Below are positions 52,241 to 60,259 of a DNA stretch of 60,261 nucleotides, piece by piece. Origin of the DNA: Proteobacteria bacterium UBA3413 (lineage in GTDB: Bacteria; Pseudomonadota; Gammaproteobacteria; Magnimaribacterales; D2472); NCBI GenBank assembly GCA_002358345.1, contig DEOR01000024.1, forward strand, positions 1 to 60,261. Reading direction: 5' to 3'. The translations under genes and the position numbers were made by a program. A model generated the notes under the pieces. It searched no databases. It was not told where the DNA came from and worked only from the letters and a program-made list of their open reading frames with translations. Position 1 is the first letter of the stretch; each line of letters starts with the position of its first letter.

Positions 52241-53221
52241 ATGGCAGATTATAAAACTTATGAATATATTTGGTTAGATGGATATCAACCAGAGCCTTCA
52301 ATGCGAAGCAAGGTCAAGGCAACGGATGCCAGCACTCCACCAGAATGGTCGTTTGACGGCTCGTCTACTAAACAAGCAGAAGGCGGCAAATCTGATTGTT
52401 TGTTAATACCAGTGCAGACTTATGAAAACCCAAACGGGCATGACTTAGTAATGACTCAGGTGCAATCTTCAGATCATACGACTCACCCATCTAATTTTAG
52501 AGCAGAAGCAGAAAAAATAGTGACTGATGAATGGTGGTTCGGTTTTGAACAAGAGTTTTTCTTCACAGACCCTGAAACAGGAAATCCTCTAGGCTGGGAA
52601 AATGGAGAGCCTAGACCTCAAGGAGACTATTACTGTGGAGTTGGTGCCGGGAATGTTGTCGGCAGAGAAATTTCAGATGTTCACCTTCAAGTCTGTCTGG
52701 ATTTAGGAATTACATTAACCGGAACAAATGCTGAAGTTGCACTTGGTCAATGGGAATATCAATGCCTAGGAAAAGGAATCAAGGCCGCTGATGACCTCTG
52801 GATAAGCAGATACTTGCTTTATAAGGTTGCGGAAGAGTTTGGTGTGGGTGTAAATCTCCACCCCAAACCTAAAACTGGCGATTGGAATGGATCTGGCATG
52901 CATACGAATTTCTCTAATGAAGAGATGCGGACGCGCGGCTCTGAAAAGCTCTTCACATCAATGTGTGACAAACTTGGTGAAGTGCATGCAGAAGGAATAG
53001 CTTCATATGGCTCCGATAACGACAAGAGATTGACCGGACGGCATGAAACTCAAAGCATTGATATCTTCTCATACGGAGTAAGTGATAGGGGGGCAAGTAT
53101 CAGAATTCCTATCTATACTGTTGAGCATAATTGGAATGGCTATTTAGAAGATAGAAGGCCAGCTTCCAATGCTGATCCATATAAAATTCTTTCTCACATT
53201 GTAGGAACTCTTACAAAATAA
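52241..53221 (+). CDS. glnII: glutamine synthetase type II (GSII)
   Basis: 326 residues, the short eukaryote/rhizobium form, not the ~470-residue GSI of most gammaproteobacteria. Features: EYIWLDGYQ, beta-grasp WSFDGSSTKQAEGGKSD, WWFGFEQEFFF (metal Glu), GNVVGREISDVHLQVCLDLG, GTNAEVALGQWEYQ, HPKPKTGDWNGSGMHTNFS and RLTGRHETQSIDIFSYGVSDRGASIRIP. Makes glutamine from glutamate and ammonia. The GSI adenylylation Tyr loop is absent, so control should be mainly transcriptional, as the NtrC sites and sigma-54 promoter suggest. GAGGAG precedes the ATG. Confidence 0.95.
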   Translation: MADYKTYEYIWLDGYQPEPSMRSKVKATDASTPPEWSFDGSSTKQAEGGKSDCLLIPVQTYENPNGHDLVMTQVQSSDHTTHPSNFRAEAEKIVTDEWWFGFEQEFFFTDPETGNPLGWENGEPRPQGDYYCGVGAGNVVGREISDVHLQVCLDLGITLTGTNAEVALGQWEYQCLGKGIKAADDLWISRYLLYKVAEEFGVGVNLHPKPKTGDWNGSGMHTNFSNEEMRTRGSEKLFTSMCDKLGEVHAEGIASYGSDNDKRLTGRHETQSIDIFSYGVSDRGASIRIPIYTVEHNWNGYLEDRRPASNADPYKILSHIVGTLTK

Positions 53222-53258
53222 TGGTTTATCTTGCTTAACCAGACTAAGAATTCTAAAC

Positions 53259-53287
53259 ATAGCCTCCTTTATAGGGGGCTATTTTTT
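53259..53287 (+). terminator. rho-independent terminator after the glutamine synthetase gene
   Basis: Hairpin ATAGCCTCC - TTTATA - GGGGGCTAT (one T-G pair in a 9-pair stem) running into TTTTTT. It separates glnII from ntrB, whose ATG is 15 bases downstream; partial read-through could supply ntrBC mRNA from the sigma-54 promoter. Confidence 0.85.
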
Positions 53288-53301
53288 GCTTCAAATAAAT
53301 T

Positions 53302-54387
53302 ATGAATAAGATTGAATTCGAAGCTTTTAATAGCCTAAATACTGAGATTATTATTCTCAATGCCCAGGATTTATCTTTGCTGTGGTTGAATGATTCTGCA
53401 AAAGCTGCAAATTGGATTACAGATCCCTCGATCAATAACACTGGAGATATTTTTTCAATGCTAGATGAGCCCGCGGCTGAACAAATAAAAGAGCTGCTTA
53501 GTCAGGCCAAAAAAAATGCTAGCTCAATCACCCGAAGAGATTTTATGATTGGAGAGCATTCTGAACAACTGAGAACGCTTGATCTCACTGTGACCTATTC
53601 TGAAAAAAAAGACCTTATTTTCATTGAAGCATTAAATACAGACAATCTAAATAAAATTATTGATTCCACTAGAAGTTTTGCAAGTCAGAAAATTGCAGCT
53701 GGATTAGCTCGAACGCTAGCCCATGAAGTAAAAAATCCTTTATCTGGAATTAAGGGTAGCGCTCAAATTCTCAAGTCAAAATACTCAGATGATTTCTCTA
53801 AAAAGTTCTTAAAAATCATTGAAGACGAGACGGACAGACTAAATGAAATTGTTACAAAAATTCTAACCCCTGCAAAAAAACCAACCTTCGCTTATTTCAA
53901 CTTGCATGAAGCATTGCAAAGAGTATTGGCTCTTACTGATGCTGAGACGCAAGAAAATTTAACTATCAGCAGAAACTTTGATCCCAGTATTCCTGAAATC
54001 TATGGCGATAAAAATTTATTTATTCAGGCGCTAATGAACATTGTAAAAAATGCCATGCAGGCCTGCTCTGATTACTCTGAGATACCGATGCTCAGTATCA
54101 AAACTCATATTACATACAGGCAACCGATTAATGGCACTATTCATGGCACCCTGGCTGAAATTATTATTAGTGACAATGGCCCGGGTATTGAGCCTGATCT
54201 ACATGACCAAATATTCTTTCCAATGGTTTCGAGCAAAGAAACAGGCTCAGGGATTGGGCTATCAATAGCTCAAGATATTATCAGAATTCATGGTGGAGCT
54301 ATTTCTTTTGAACGCAGAAATGAGGAAACACTATTTTCAATTTTAATACCCATCTCTCAAGCTATGCAGGGTGCTCAAAGTGCATAA
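53302..54387 (+). CDS. ntrB: nitrogen sensor histidine kinase NtrB
   Basis: 361 residues, no membrane segments, so cytoplasmic. N-terminal PAS-like part (1-120), H-box GLARTLAHEVKNPLSGIKG with phospho-accepting H141, N-box FIQALMNIVKNAMQA, G1 DNGPGIEPDLHDQIFFPM and G2 GSGIGLSIAQDIIRIHGG. It phosphorylates or dephosphorylates NtrC, normally under control of the PII protein GlnB, which is not in the window. Overlaps ntrC. Confidence 0.94.
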   Translation: MNKIEFEAFNSLNTEIIILNAQDLSLLWLNDSAKAANWITDPSINNTGDIFSMLDEPAAEQIKELLSQAKKNASSITRRDFMIGEHSEQLRTLDLTVTYSEKKDLIFIEALNTDNLNKIIDSTRSFASQKIAAGLARTLAHEVKNPLSGIKGSAQILKSKYSDDFSKKFLKIIEDETDRLNEIVTKILTPAKKPTFAYFNLHEALQRVLALTDAETQENLTISRNFDPSIPEIYGDKNLFIQALMNIVKNAMQACSDYSEIPMLSIKTHITYRQPINGTIHGTLAEIIISDNGPGIEPDLHDQIFFPMVSSKETGSGIGLSIAQDIIRIHGGAISFERRNEETLFSILIPISQAMQGAQSA

Positions 54388-55756
54388 CATATGGATTGCT
54401 GATGATGATGAGGCTATTCGCATGGTCCTTGAGGAGGGATTAAAAAGTGATAAATTGGCAATTACTACTTTTGCTAGTGGCGATCTACTCATCGAGGCAT
54501 TAAATGCTACCCAGCCTGATTTAATTATCTCGGACATTAAGATGCCTGGAATGCAAGGCTATGATCTCTTGAAACATATCAAGAATAATTATGAGAAGCT
54601 GCCAGTAATTATCATGACAGCTTTTACTGACATGCAAGCTGCAATTGATGCCTATGGCGGAGGTGCCTTTGAATATATTCCCAAGCCATTTGATTTAGAT
54701 GAAGCGCTGCAAACGATTAATCGGGCTCTTGAAGAAAATAAGCAAACAGCCCCAAAAAAAATCTCTAAATCTGAAATTATTGGTTCTGCAGCTTCTATGC
54801 AAGTAGTATTTCGCTCCATTGGGAAACTCGCCAATACAAATGCAACGGTTCTAATTCAAGGCGAATCAGGCACAGGCAAAGAGCTTGTTTCAAAATCACT
54901 CCATAAAAATAGCCCAAGATTTGATATGCCTTTTATTGCATTAAATATGGCAGATATTCCAAAAGAATTGATCGAATCTGAATTATTTGGTCACGAGAAA
55001 GGCGCCTTCACTGGAGCGGTAGAGCAACGAATAGGTCGATTTGAGCAAGCGAATGGAGGCACTCTCTTTCTTGATGAGATAGGTGATATGCCTTTAGAAA
55101 CACAAACTAGATTACTGCGAGTGCTGTCAAATAAAGAATTTTTTCGGGTAGGCGGAGATAAGCCCGTCAAAGTAGATGTGCGAATTCTGGCGGCAACTCA
55201 CCAAAGCTTGGAGTCGCTAGTTGCAGCTGGAACATTTCGAGAAGACCTCTACTACCGATTAAATGTTATTCGTGTAGAAGTGCCTCCACTGCGAGAAAGA
55301 AAAGAGGATATAGGAGATTTAACATCAGCATTTTTAAAAATGCATGCGGACTCTTTGATGGAGCAAAGTAAATCTCTGTCCCATGAGGCATTGCTTGCTC
55401 TAACAGCCTATGATTGGCCGGGTAATGTGAGGCAGCTTGAAAATACTTGTTATTGGATTGCATTAATGGCCCCAACTGACAATGTGAAGCTCGAAGATCT
55501 GCCAAAGGAAATTTTCAAAGGCAGGTCGCCTGCTGAAAAAAAATCTTCTAATTGGGAGGCAGGATTTTCGCAGTGGCTTGCAGATATTTATCAGAGCAAT
55601 CCAGAGAACATGCTTGAAGTCATAGAGCCTACACTAGATAAATTGATGATTAATTTTGCGCTAGAAAAAACTAAAGGGAAAAAACATGAAGCTGCTAAAG
55701 TCTTAGGCTTAGGAAGAAATACCTTAGCAAAGAAAATAAACTCTCAGAAAGATTAG
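54380..55756 (+). CDS. ntrC: nitrogen regulator NtrC, sigma-54 activator
   Basis: 458 residues from GTG 54380, chosen because CAGGG lies about 8 bases upstream and the product starts MHNIWIADDDEA; another GTG at 54371 is possible. Receiver domain with phospho-Asp near 52 (LIISDIKMPGMQG), AAA+ domain with GESGTGKELV, the sigma-54 contact loop KGAFTGA and GGTLFLDEIGDMP, and a Fis-type helix-turn-helix (HEAAKVLGLGRNTLAKKI). It should act on the two palindromes before glnII. Its 3' end overlaps convergent grxC by 4 bases. Confidence 0.95.
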   Translation: MHNIWIADDDEAIRMVLEEGLKSDKLAITTFASGDLLIEALNATQPDLIISDIKMPGMQGYDLLKHIKNNYEKLPVIIMTAFTDMQAAIDAYGGGAFEYIPKPFDLDEALQTINRALEENKQTAPKKISKSEIIGSAASMQVVFRSIGKLANTNATVLIQGESGTGKELVSKSLHKNSPRFDMPFIALNMADIPKELIESELFGHEKGAFTGAVEQRIGRFEQANGGTLFLDEIGDMPLETQTRLLRVLSNKEFFRVGGDKPVKVDVRILAATHQSLESLVAAGTFREDLYYRLNVIRVEVPPLRERKEDIGDLTSAFLKMHADSLMEQSKSLSHEALLALTAYDWPGNVRQLENTCYWIALMAPTDNVKLEDLPKEIFKGRSPAEKKSSNWEAGFSQWLADIYQSNPENMLEVIEPTLDKLMINFALEKTKGKKHEAAKVLGLGRNTLAKKINSQKD

Positions 55757-56004
55757 TTCAAGTGATCCATTAAATTGCTGGCATAGTGCAAGGCAAATAA
55801 ATCATCACACCCGCCAACATGTTCCTCATCAAACCAGATTTGTGGTACCGAGGTTTTTCCAGCCTTATCTGCCATTTCAGCTCTCAGCGAGGGATTAAAA
55901 TCAACAGAAATCTCCTCAAATTCAATTCCTAGTTCTTTGAATAGCCCTTTTGCTTTATAGCAATATGGGCATGTTTGAGTTGTATATATAGTTACCACTT
56001 TCAT
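55753..56004 (-). CDS. grxC: glutaredoxin 3
   Basis: 83 residues. Dithiol active site TCPYC (Cys12, Cys15), GKTSVPQIWFDEEHVGGCDDLFAL with the cis-Pro and glutathione-binding GG. Reduces disulfides with glutathione made by GshB. Follows the DUF2141 gene by 7 bases; rhodanese and grxC are neighbours in Pseudomonas as well. Confidence 0.94.
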   Translation of the reverse strand: MKVVTIYTTQTCPYCYKAKGLFKELGIEFEEISVDFNPSLRAEMADKAGKTSVPQIWFDEEHVGGCDDLFALHYASNLMDHLN

Positions 56005-56011
56005 AATTTTA

Positions 56012-56455
56012 TTATTTAAGATTTATATTTTGAACTGTTACACCAGCTACGGTAAATTGAGCCTGCTCAAAAGTGGGGGCTGATAATGTGCCCATGGCAT
56101 TATTGGAGAAACCATATTGCTCCTTAGGAATCCCAAGAAAATTTTTGTCTATTTTCTTGTTTCCATTTAAATCAATAAAAAGTGCAATGGCATAAGATCC
56201 ATCTGGGAGATCAAGAGTAAACTGAGATAGCTTCTGAGATTCAATGTAGGCTTCAATGCCTGCCAACACTCCAACTTCTGATTGCTTCTCTTTTTTCACG
56301 GAATTCTCATAGTCTTCAGGATTATCATAGAGTGCCAACATCAAAGTGCCAGATTTGTCTTGGTTTCCAAGGTTAATAATGAGCTCGCCTGCAAAGCAAT
56401 CGCTGGCAAGAATGCAAACAAAAAGAAAGAAGGTATGATTTAGAAAAGATCTCAT
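56012..56455 (-). CDS. DUF2141 exported protein
   Basis: 147 residues from ATG 56455 (MRSFLNHTFFLFVCILA), which gives a clear signal peptide (cleavage near CFAGE). The open frame starts earlier inside the rhodanese gene. DUF2141 pattern: GTLMLALYDNPEDYENS, LPDGSYAIALFIDLNGNKKIDKNFLGIPKEQYGFSNNA (DLNGNGKxD-like, possibly Ca-binding). A small secreted beta-sandwich of unknown function. Confidence 0.85.
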   Translation of the reverse strand: MRSFLNHTFFLFVCILASDCFAGELIINLGNQDKSGTLMLALYDNPEDYENSVKKEKQSEVGVLAGIEAYIESQKLSQFTLDLPDGSYAIALFIDLNGNKKIDKNFLGIPKEQYGFSNNAMGTLSAPTFEQAQFTVAGVTVQNINLK

Positions 56456-56462
56456 AGGCTCA

Positions 56463-56879
56463 TTAAGTTTGAACGAGTGGCAGACCTTCTTGTTGCCAGG
56501 TTGATATGCCACCTTTTAAAATGTAAGTGTCTTTGTAACCATGAGATTGTAGTTTTTCTCCGCTCAATGCTGCATTTCTGCCCATGGAACAAAATAAGAT
56601 AATTGGTTTATCCTGAAGCTTCAATAATTCATCATGCCTGAAATCTAGCTCATCAAATGGAATATTAACTGCCCCTGCAATCGACCCCGCCTCAAATTCT
56701 TTTTTAGGTCTAACATCTAACAATGCAGCTGATTGTTTATTAACTAATTTAGTTAGCTGTGCGCAGTCAACTCTGTTGCCTCCACGCCCAGTCTCAGAGC
56801 GAAACCATAGCAAGATAGAAATAAATAAAGGCACGGACAAGTACCAGTTATCAATTAAAAACAAATTGAATTCAAGCAT
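56463..56879 (-). CDS. membrane-anchored rhodanese-like protein
   Basis: 138 residues. An N-terminal membrane helix (about 8-26) is followed by one rhodanese domain: ALLDVRPKKEFEAGSIAGAVNIP and the active-site loop ILFCSMGRNA with Cys97. Sulfur transfer or redox role likely; acceptor unknown. Divergent from gpmA across 45 bases; followed by the DUF2141 gene and grxC. Confidence 0.9.
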   Translation of the reverse strand: MLEFNLFLIDNWYLSVPLFISILLWFRSETGRGGNRVDCAQLTKLVNKQSAALLDVRPKKEFEAGSIAGAVNIPFDELDFRHDELLKLQDKPIILFCSMGRNAALSGEKLQSHGYKDTYILKGGISTWQQEGLPLVQT

Positions 56880-56924
56880 TCGACTATTATCGCTTAAAAT
56901 ATATTTTCATGTGAGGTTTATATA

Positions 56925-57548
56925 ATGAAAGATCATAATTTTTTAGTTTTAGTCAGGCACGGTCAAAGTGAGTGGAATGCAAAAAATTTATTTACTGGAT
57001 GGAAGGATCCAGGCTTAACTGACCAGGGAAGTGAAGAGGCTAGAAATGCAGCTGAGCTCATTAAACTTAGAGAGATAGAATTTTCTGCAATGTACACCTC
57101 GGTACTGCAACGCGCGCAAATCACAGGGCAAATAATACTCCAGGGCATTGATCAAACAGGTATACCCGTTATCAAAGATCAGGCCTTAAACGAACGGGAT
57201 TATGGTGATCTTGCAGGCTTAAATAAAGATGATGCTCGAAAGCAATGGGGCGAAGAACAAGTTCATATCTGGAGACGATCCTATGATATTCCTCCTCCAG
57301 GGGGAGAAAGCCTGAAAAATACAGCAGAAAGAGTATTGCCGTATTTTAATGAGGAGATCATGCCAAGATTAATGGCTGGAGAAAATATTTTAATTGCGGC
57401 CCATGGAAACTCTCTTCGATCTCTTGTAATGCAACTTGATCAGCTATCCGAAGAAGAGGTCTTGAGTCTGGAGATTCCAACCGGGGCTCCAATTTTATAT
57501 TGCTTTTCTGGTGAGCAACGCCCCTCTGCAAAAGAAAATCTTTTTTGA
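56925..57548 (+). CDS. gpmA: 2,3-bisphosphoglycerate-dependent phosphoglycerate mutase
   Basis: 207 residues, the short form. LVLVRHGQSEWNAKNLFTGW with catalytic His, ALNERDYGDLAGLNKDDAR, and IAAHGNSLRSLVM with the second His. Interconverts 3- and 2-phosphoglycerate in glycolysis. GTGAGG precedes the ATG. Overlaps mutY by 4 bases. The Pseudomonas locus with rhodanese and grxC carries the cofactor-independent gpmI instead. Confidence 0.93.
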   Translation: MKDHNFLVLVRHGQSEWNAKNLFTGWKDPGLTDQGSEEARNAAELIKLREIEFSAMYTSVLQRAQITGQIILQGIDQTGIPVIKDQALNERDYGDLAGLNKDDARKQWGEEQVHIWRRSYDIPPPGGESLKNTAERVLPYFNEEIMPRLMAGENILIAAHGNSLRSLVMQLDQLSEEEVLSLEIPTGAPILYCFSGEQRPSAKENLF

Positions 57549-58546
57549 AACAAGACTTTAAAAAAATTTCTAATCAAGTTGTTGCTTGGTATCTTGAGAG
57601 TGGGAGACATCATTTGCCATGGAGGCATAAAGTTACGCCCTACAGGATATGGATATCTGAGATCATGTTACAACAAACTCAGGTGCAAACTGTTATCCCT
57701 TACTTCAATGCGTTTATTAAAAAATACCCTACCCTAGGAAAACTCTCTTCTACTTCTGAGGATGAGATTTTAGCCATATGGTCAGGTTTAGGCTTTTATA
57801 GAAGAGCAAGGAATATCTTTGCAGCTAAAGAGATCATAAAAACAGACTATCAAAATAAATTTCCCAAAAAGTTAGAGCAAATTATCAGTTTGCCAGGTAT
57901 TGGGAAATCAACTGCCGGCGCCTTAATGTCCCTAGCATTTCTTGAGCCTCAGCCTATTTTGGATGGCAACGTCAAACGAGTGATCTCAAGATTAATCAAG
58001 AAAGATATTGCAACACTTAAAGAAAAAGAATTATGGGGGCTCTCTGAAAAACTAGTGAATCATGAAGATTGCTTCTCTTATACTCAGGGAATTATGGATC
58101 TTGGAGCAACTGTATGCACTCAAGCAAACCCCTTGTGCCAAACGTGTCCTCTCAATAAGGATTGCAAATCAGCTTTTAGCGTCAAACCACAAATAAAAAA
58201 TAAAACTGCAAAAGCCAAAATGACGATTGCGATGGATTTGTCTTTGGTTCTCACAAATCATTCTTTTTTGCTTGCCAAAAATGAAGAAAGCTCTATTTGG
58301 CATCATCTTTGGATACCCTTTGATGATGCTATCATAGCTGTGCATACCTCGAAATTACAGCTGCTTAAACAAGAGCGGATCAGGCATGAATTAACGCATC
58401 GAAGTCTTAATCTATTAATTAATATCTATATTTCACCTAAAGAATTCAAGATCAAAACAAATCAAAAATATGAATGGATAAAAAAGGATAGAATACAGGC
58501 TTATGGAACCCCTCAACCGATAACAAAATTAATGAGTCAATTATGA
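57545..58546 (+). CDS. mutY: A/G-specific adenine DNA glycosylase MutY
   Basis: 333 residues from TTG 57545, overlapping the gpmA stop (TTGA). Motifs: HHLPWRHKVTPYRIWISEIMLQQTQV, helix-hairpin-helix LPGIGKSTAGAL, catalytic Asp in MDLGATVC, and the iron-sulfur cysteines CTQANPLCQTCPLNKDC. Removes A opposite 8-oxoG. The C-terminal MutT-like domain is present. Overlaps yggX as ATGA. Confidence 0.95.
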   Translation: MKQDFKKISNQVVAWYLESGRHHLPWRHKVTPYRIWISEIMLQQTQVQTVIPYFNAFIKKYPTLGKLSSTSEDEILAIWSGLGFYRRARNIFAAKEIIKTDYQNKFPKKLEQIISLPGIGKSTAGALMSLAFLEPQPILDGNVKRVISRLIKKDIATLKEKELWGLSEKLVNHEDCFSYTQGIMDLGATVCTQANPLCQTCPLNKDCKSAFSVKPQIKNKTAKAKMTIAMDLSLVLTNHSFLLAKNEESSIWHHLWIPFDDAIIAVHTSKLQLLKQERIRHELTHRSLNLLINIYISPKEFKIKTNQKYEWIKKDRIQAYGTPQPITKLMSQL

Positions 58547-58812
58547 GTAAAACAGTTTTCTGCAAAAAATTTCAAAAAGATTTACCGGCCATGACTGTGC
58601 CGCCCATGCCAGGACCGAAAGGCAAAGAGCTTGTGGACTCCATTTCATTAGACGCTTGGGAAGCATGGAAATCTCATCAAACAATGTTAATTAATGAAAG
58701 GCACCTAGATTTATCCAAGGCAGAAGATCGAGCTTGGCTGCTAGATCAAATGGGTAAGTTTTTTAATAACGAAGAGGTTGAACAAGCGTCTGGCTTTAAA
58801 GCCCTAGACTAA
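58543..58812 (+). CDS. yggX: Fe(II) trafficking protein YggX
   Basis: 89 residues. VFCKKFQKDLPAMTVPPMPGPKGKELVDSIS and WEAWKSHQTMLINERHLDL are diagnostic. Linked to protection of iron-sulfur clusters; MutY upstream carries such a cluster. The mutY-yggX pair is conserved in gammaproteobacteria. Overlaps the convergent SDR gene by 4 bases. Confidence 0.95.
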   Translation: MSKTVFCKKFQKDLPAMTVPPMPGPKGKELVDSISLDAWEAWKSHQTMLINERHLDLSKAEDRAWLLDQMGKFFNNEEVEQASGFKALD

Positions 58813-59573
58813 CTGTTCCACCAAGCCACATCAGAGAAAGCCCTTAAATCTATTTCGTGAGTCCAGGCAGACCTATGTTGCTGCGCTAGGTGATAGTAAG
58901 TCTCCGCAATTTTTTCTGGAAGAATTAAACCATCATGCTCCATGCCGCGAGATGCTCGAAGCTCCTGAAACATTTCTTTCCCGAGCATTTTTCCAAGTGT
59001 ATCAGGCGCATCAACCATGCCATCCACGACAATATGCGCAACATGGATGCCTTTAGATGCAAATTCTGCATTTAGCGTTTGACACAACATTCTTCGTCCG
59101 CCCATAGCCGTTGCATGAGAATGCTGGTTTTTATTACCGCGCATCGCAGCAGTGGCTGAGGTTACAAGGAAGGTTCCTAAACCTCTGGCTTCCATGAACG
59201 GCATGAGCGTTTTCGCAACTCTAAAAAGCCCCAGATCTGCCATTCTCCAAGCCCACTCAAATTCTTTTAAAGAGGTTTCATGCAGTAACTTCATGCCTGA
59301 TTGAGCTCCTAGGTTATAAACTAACACCTGAATTGGGCCCACGTCTTTCTCTATGGAGGCAATCAGGTCTTCTAGTATATTGTCTTGAATTGCATCTATT
59401 AAATAACCAGAAGCGCTGCCACCCTTTTCTTCAATCTGCCGAACCATGCTATCTAACCCAGCTTGATCAGACCTGCGACACAAACAGGCATGCAATCCTT
59501 CGCTGGCAAACTTTGCAGCAACCGTTCCGCCGATCCCGGCGCCTGCACCCAAAACTAAACATACTGGCTTCAT
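58809..59573 (-). CDS. SDR-family protein lacking the catalytic Tyr/Lys
   Basis: 254 residues. N-terminal LVLGAGAGIGGTVAAKFASEG is a nucleotide-binding motif and LVTSATAAMRG holds the usual Ser, but where YxxxK is expected the sequence reads HSHATAMGGRRM, without Tyr or Lys. The late HIVVDGMVDAPDT fits a known SDR subgroup. It probably binds NAD(P) but may not be a standard dehydrogenase. GAGAAG precedes the ATG. Next to tRNA-Phe, convergent with yggX. Confidence 0.78.
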   Translation of the reverse strand: MKPVCLVLGAGAGIGGTVAAKFASEGLHACLCRRSDQAGLDSMVRQIEEKGGSASGYLIDAIQDNILEDLIASIEKDVGPIQVLVYNLGAQSGMKLLHETSLKEFEWAWRMADLGLFRVAKTLMPFMEARGLGTFLVTSATAAMRGNKNQHSHATAMGGRRMLCQTLNAEFASKGIHVAHIVVDGMVDAPDTLGKMLGKEMFQELRASRGMEHDGLILPEKIAETYYHLAQQHRSAWTHEIDLRAFSDVAWWNS

Positions 59574-59641
59574 GAGACTTCTCTTTTTTTATAATAATAT
59601 TTATATTCTAACTAACTATTCTCCAGTGCGCGCTGTTCGGT

Positions 59642-59647
59642 TATAAT
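59642..59647 (+). promoter_or_regulatory. -10 box of tRNA-Phe
   Basis: Perfect TATAAT, predicted transcript start near 59654, about 8 bases before the mature tRNA. The -35 region (around 59619-59624) is weak. Confidence 0.55.
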
Positions 59648-59661
59648 TTTGACCTCTGAAT

Positions 59662-59737
59662 GCCCAGATAGCTCAGTCGGTAGAGCAAAGGACTGAAAAT
59701 CCTTGTGTCGGTGGTTCGATTCCACCTCTGGGCACCA
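59662..59737 (+). tRNA. pheT: tRNA-Phe (GAA)
   Basis: 76-base cloverleaf with encoded CCA. Acceptor GCCCAGA pairs with TCTGGGC; the anticodon loop CTGAAAA gives anticodon GAA. D-loop AGCTCAGTCGGTAGAGC and T-arm GGTTCGATTCC are standard, and the sequence closely resembles E. coli tRNA-Phe. Confidence 0.96.
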
Positions 59738-59818
59738 TGCTTACAATATTATTTCTGTTGCAATTAGTGACTATTGGTTAAAAGGCCTCTTTTGTCTTTC
59801 AGAAACAATTTAAAAAAG

Positions 59819-60097
59819 CTAAAACAGTAAGCCCAATATAAATCCTGCCAATAAACCTAAAACTATATATGTAGTTTTATAACTATTTTTCTTTTTAATC
59901 TTAGGATTTGCAAATAGATCCTTTGTCTCAATTTCAAATGCTGAAGCTATTGCCATAGTTGTTTCTAATGAGGCTGTTGCATCGCTCTCAACTCTCTGAA
60001 TTGTTCTGACATTTACAGCACATAATTCAGCTAGCTGAGCTTGAGTCCAACCTTTGCTAATTCTTGTCTCTTTAATAAGAGATGTATTTAGAATCAT
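59819..60097 (-). CDS. XRE-type helix-turn-helix protein with C-terminal membrane helix
   Basis: 92 residues. The N-terminal two thirds is a Cro/CI-type domain: IKETRISKGWTQAQLAELCAVNVRTIQRVESDATASLETTMAIASAFEI (split here only for description). A basic linker KIKKKNSYK leads to one membrane helix (YIVLGLLAGFILGLLF) at the very C-terminus. It is thus probably a membrane-tethered DNA-binding protein. Its ATG is 3 bases after the stop of the partial gene upstream, whose tail also ends in a Gly/Phe/Leu membrane helix. Target unknown. Confidence 0.8.
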   Translation of the reverse strand: MILNTSLIKETRISKGWTQAQLAELCAVNVRTIQRVESDATASLETTMAIASAFEIETKDLFANPKIKKKNSYKTTYIVLGLLAGFILGLLF

Positions 60098-60100
60098 TGT

Positions 60101-60259
60101 TTAACCAAAGATTAAATGAAGCCCAAAAAAACCAATCAGAAATCCAATGAGCAGACATACTAGCACCCCTATCCAACCAATAATTTCTTTTTTAGGCTCT
60201 AGTCTAAAAATCTCATTTTCACCACTCTTAACGTAAAGTGACAGAGACTGACTTGGAAA
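60101..60259 (-). CDS. partial small membrane protein, cut by the window edge
   Basis: An open frame enters at the right edge and ends at TAA 60101-60103, giving 52 C-terminal residues. The visible part has a polar stretch (YVKSGENEIFRLEPKKE) and a C-terminal membrane helix (IIGWIGVLVCLLIGFLIGFF). The other minus-strand frames contain stops. The start lies outside. Its tail resembles that of the XRE protein 3 bases downstream, so the two are likely co-transcribed and may be related. Confidence 0.55.
   Translation of the reverse strand, partial: FPSQSLSLYVKSGENEIFRLEPKKEIIGWIGVLVCLLIGFLIGFFGLHLIFG

Noticed and set aside
52241..53221. GSII as eukaryotic contamination
   Set aside because: It has no introns, a Shine-Dalgarno sequence, a sigma-54 promoter with NtrC sites, a bacterial terminator and bacterial neighbours.
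59780..59793. AAAAGGCCTCTTTT hairpin after tRNA-Phe as a terminator
   Set aside because: The stem is only five pairs with a single G-C pair; too weak to call, though something must end this transcript.
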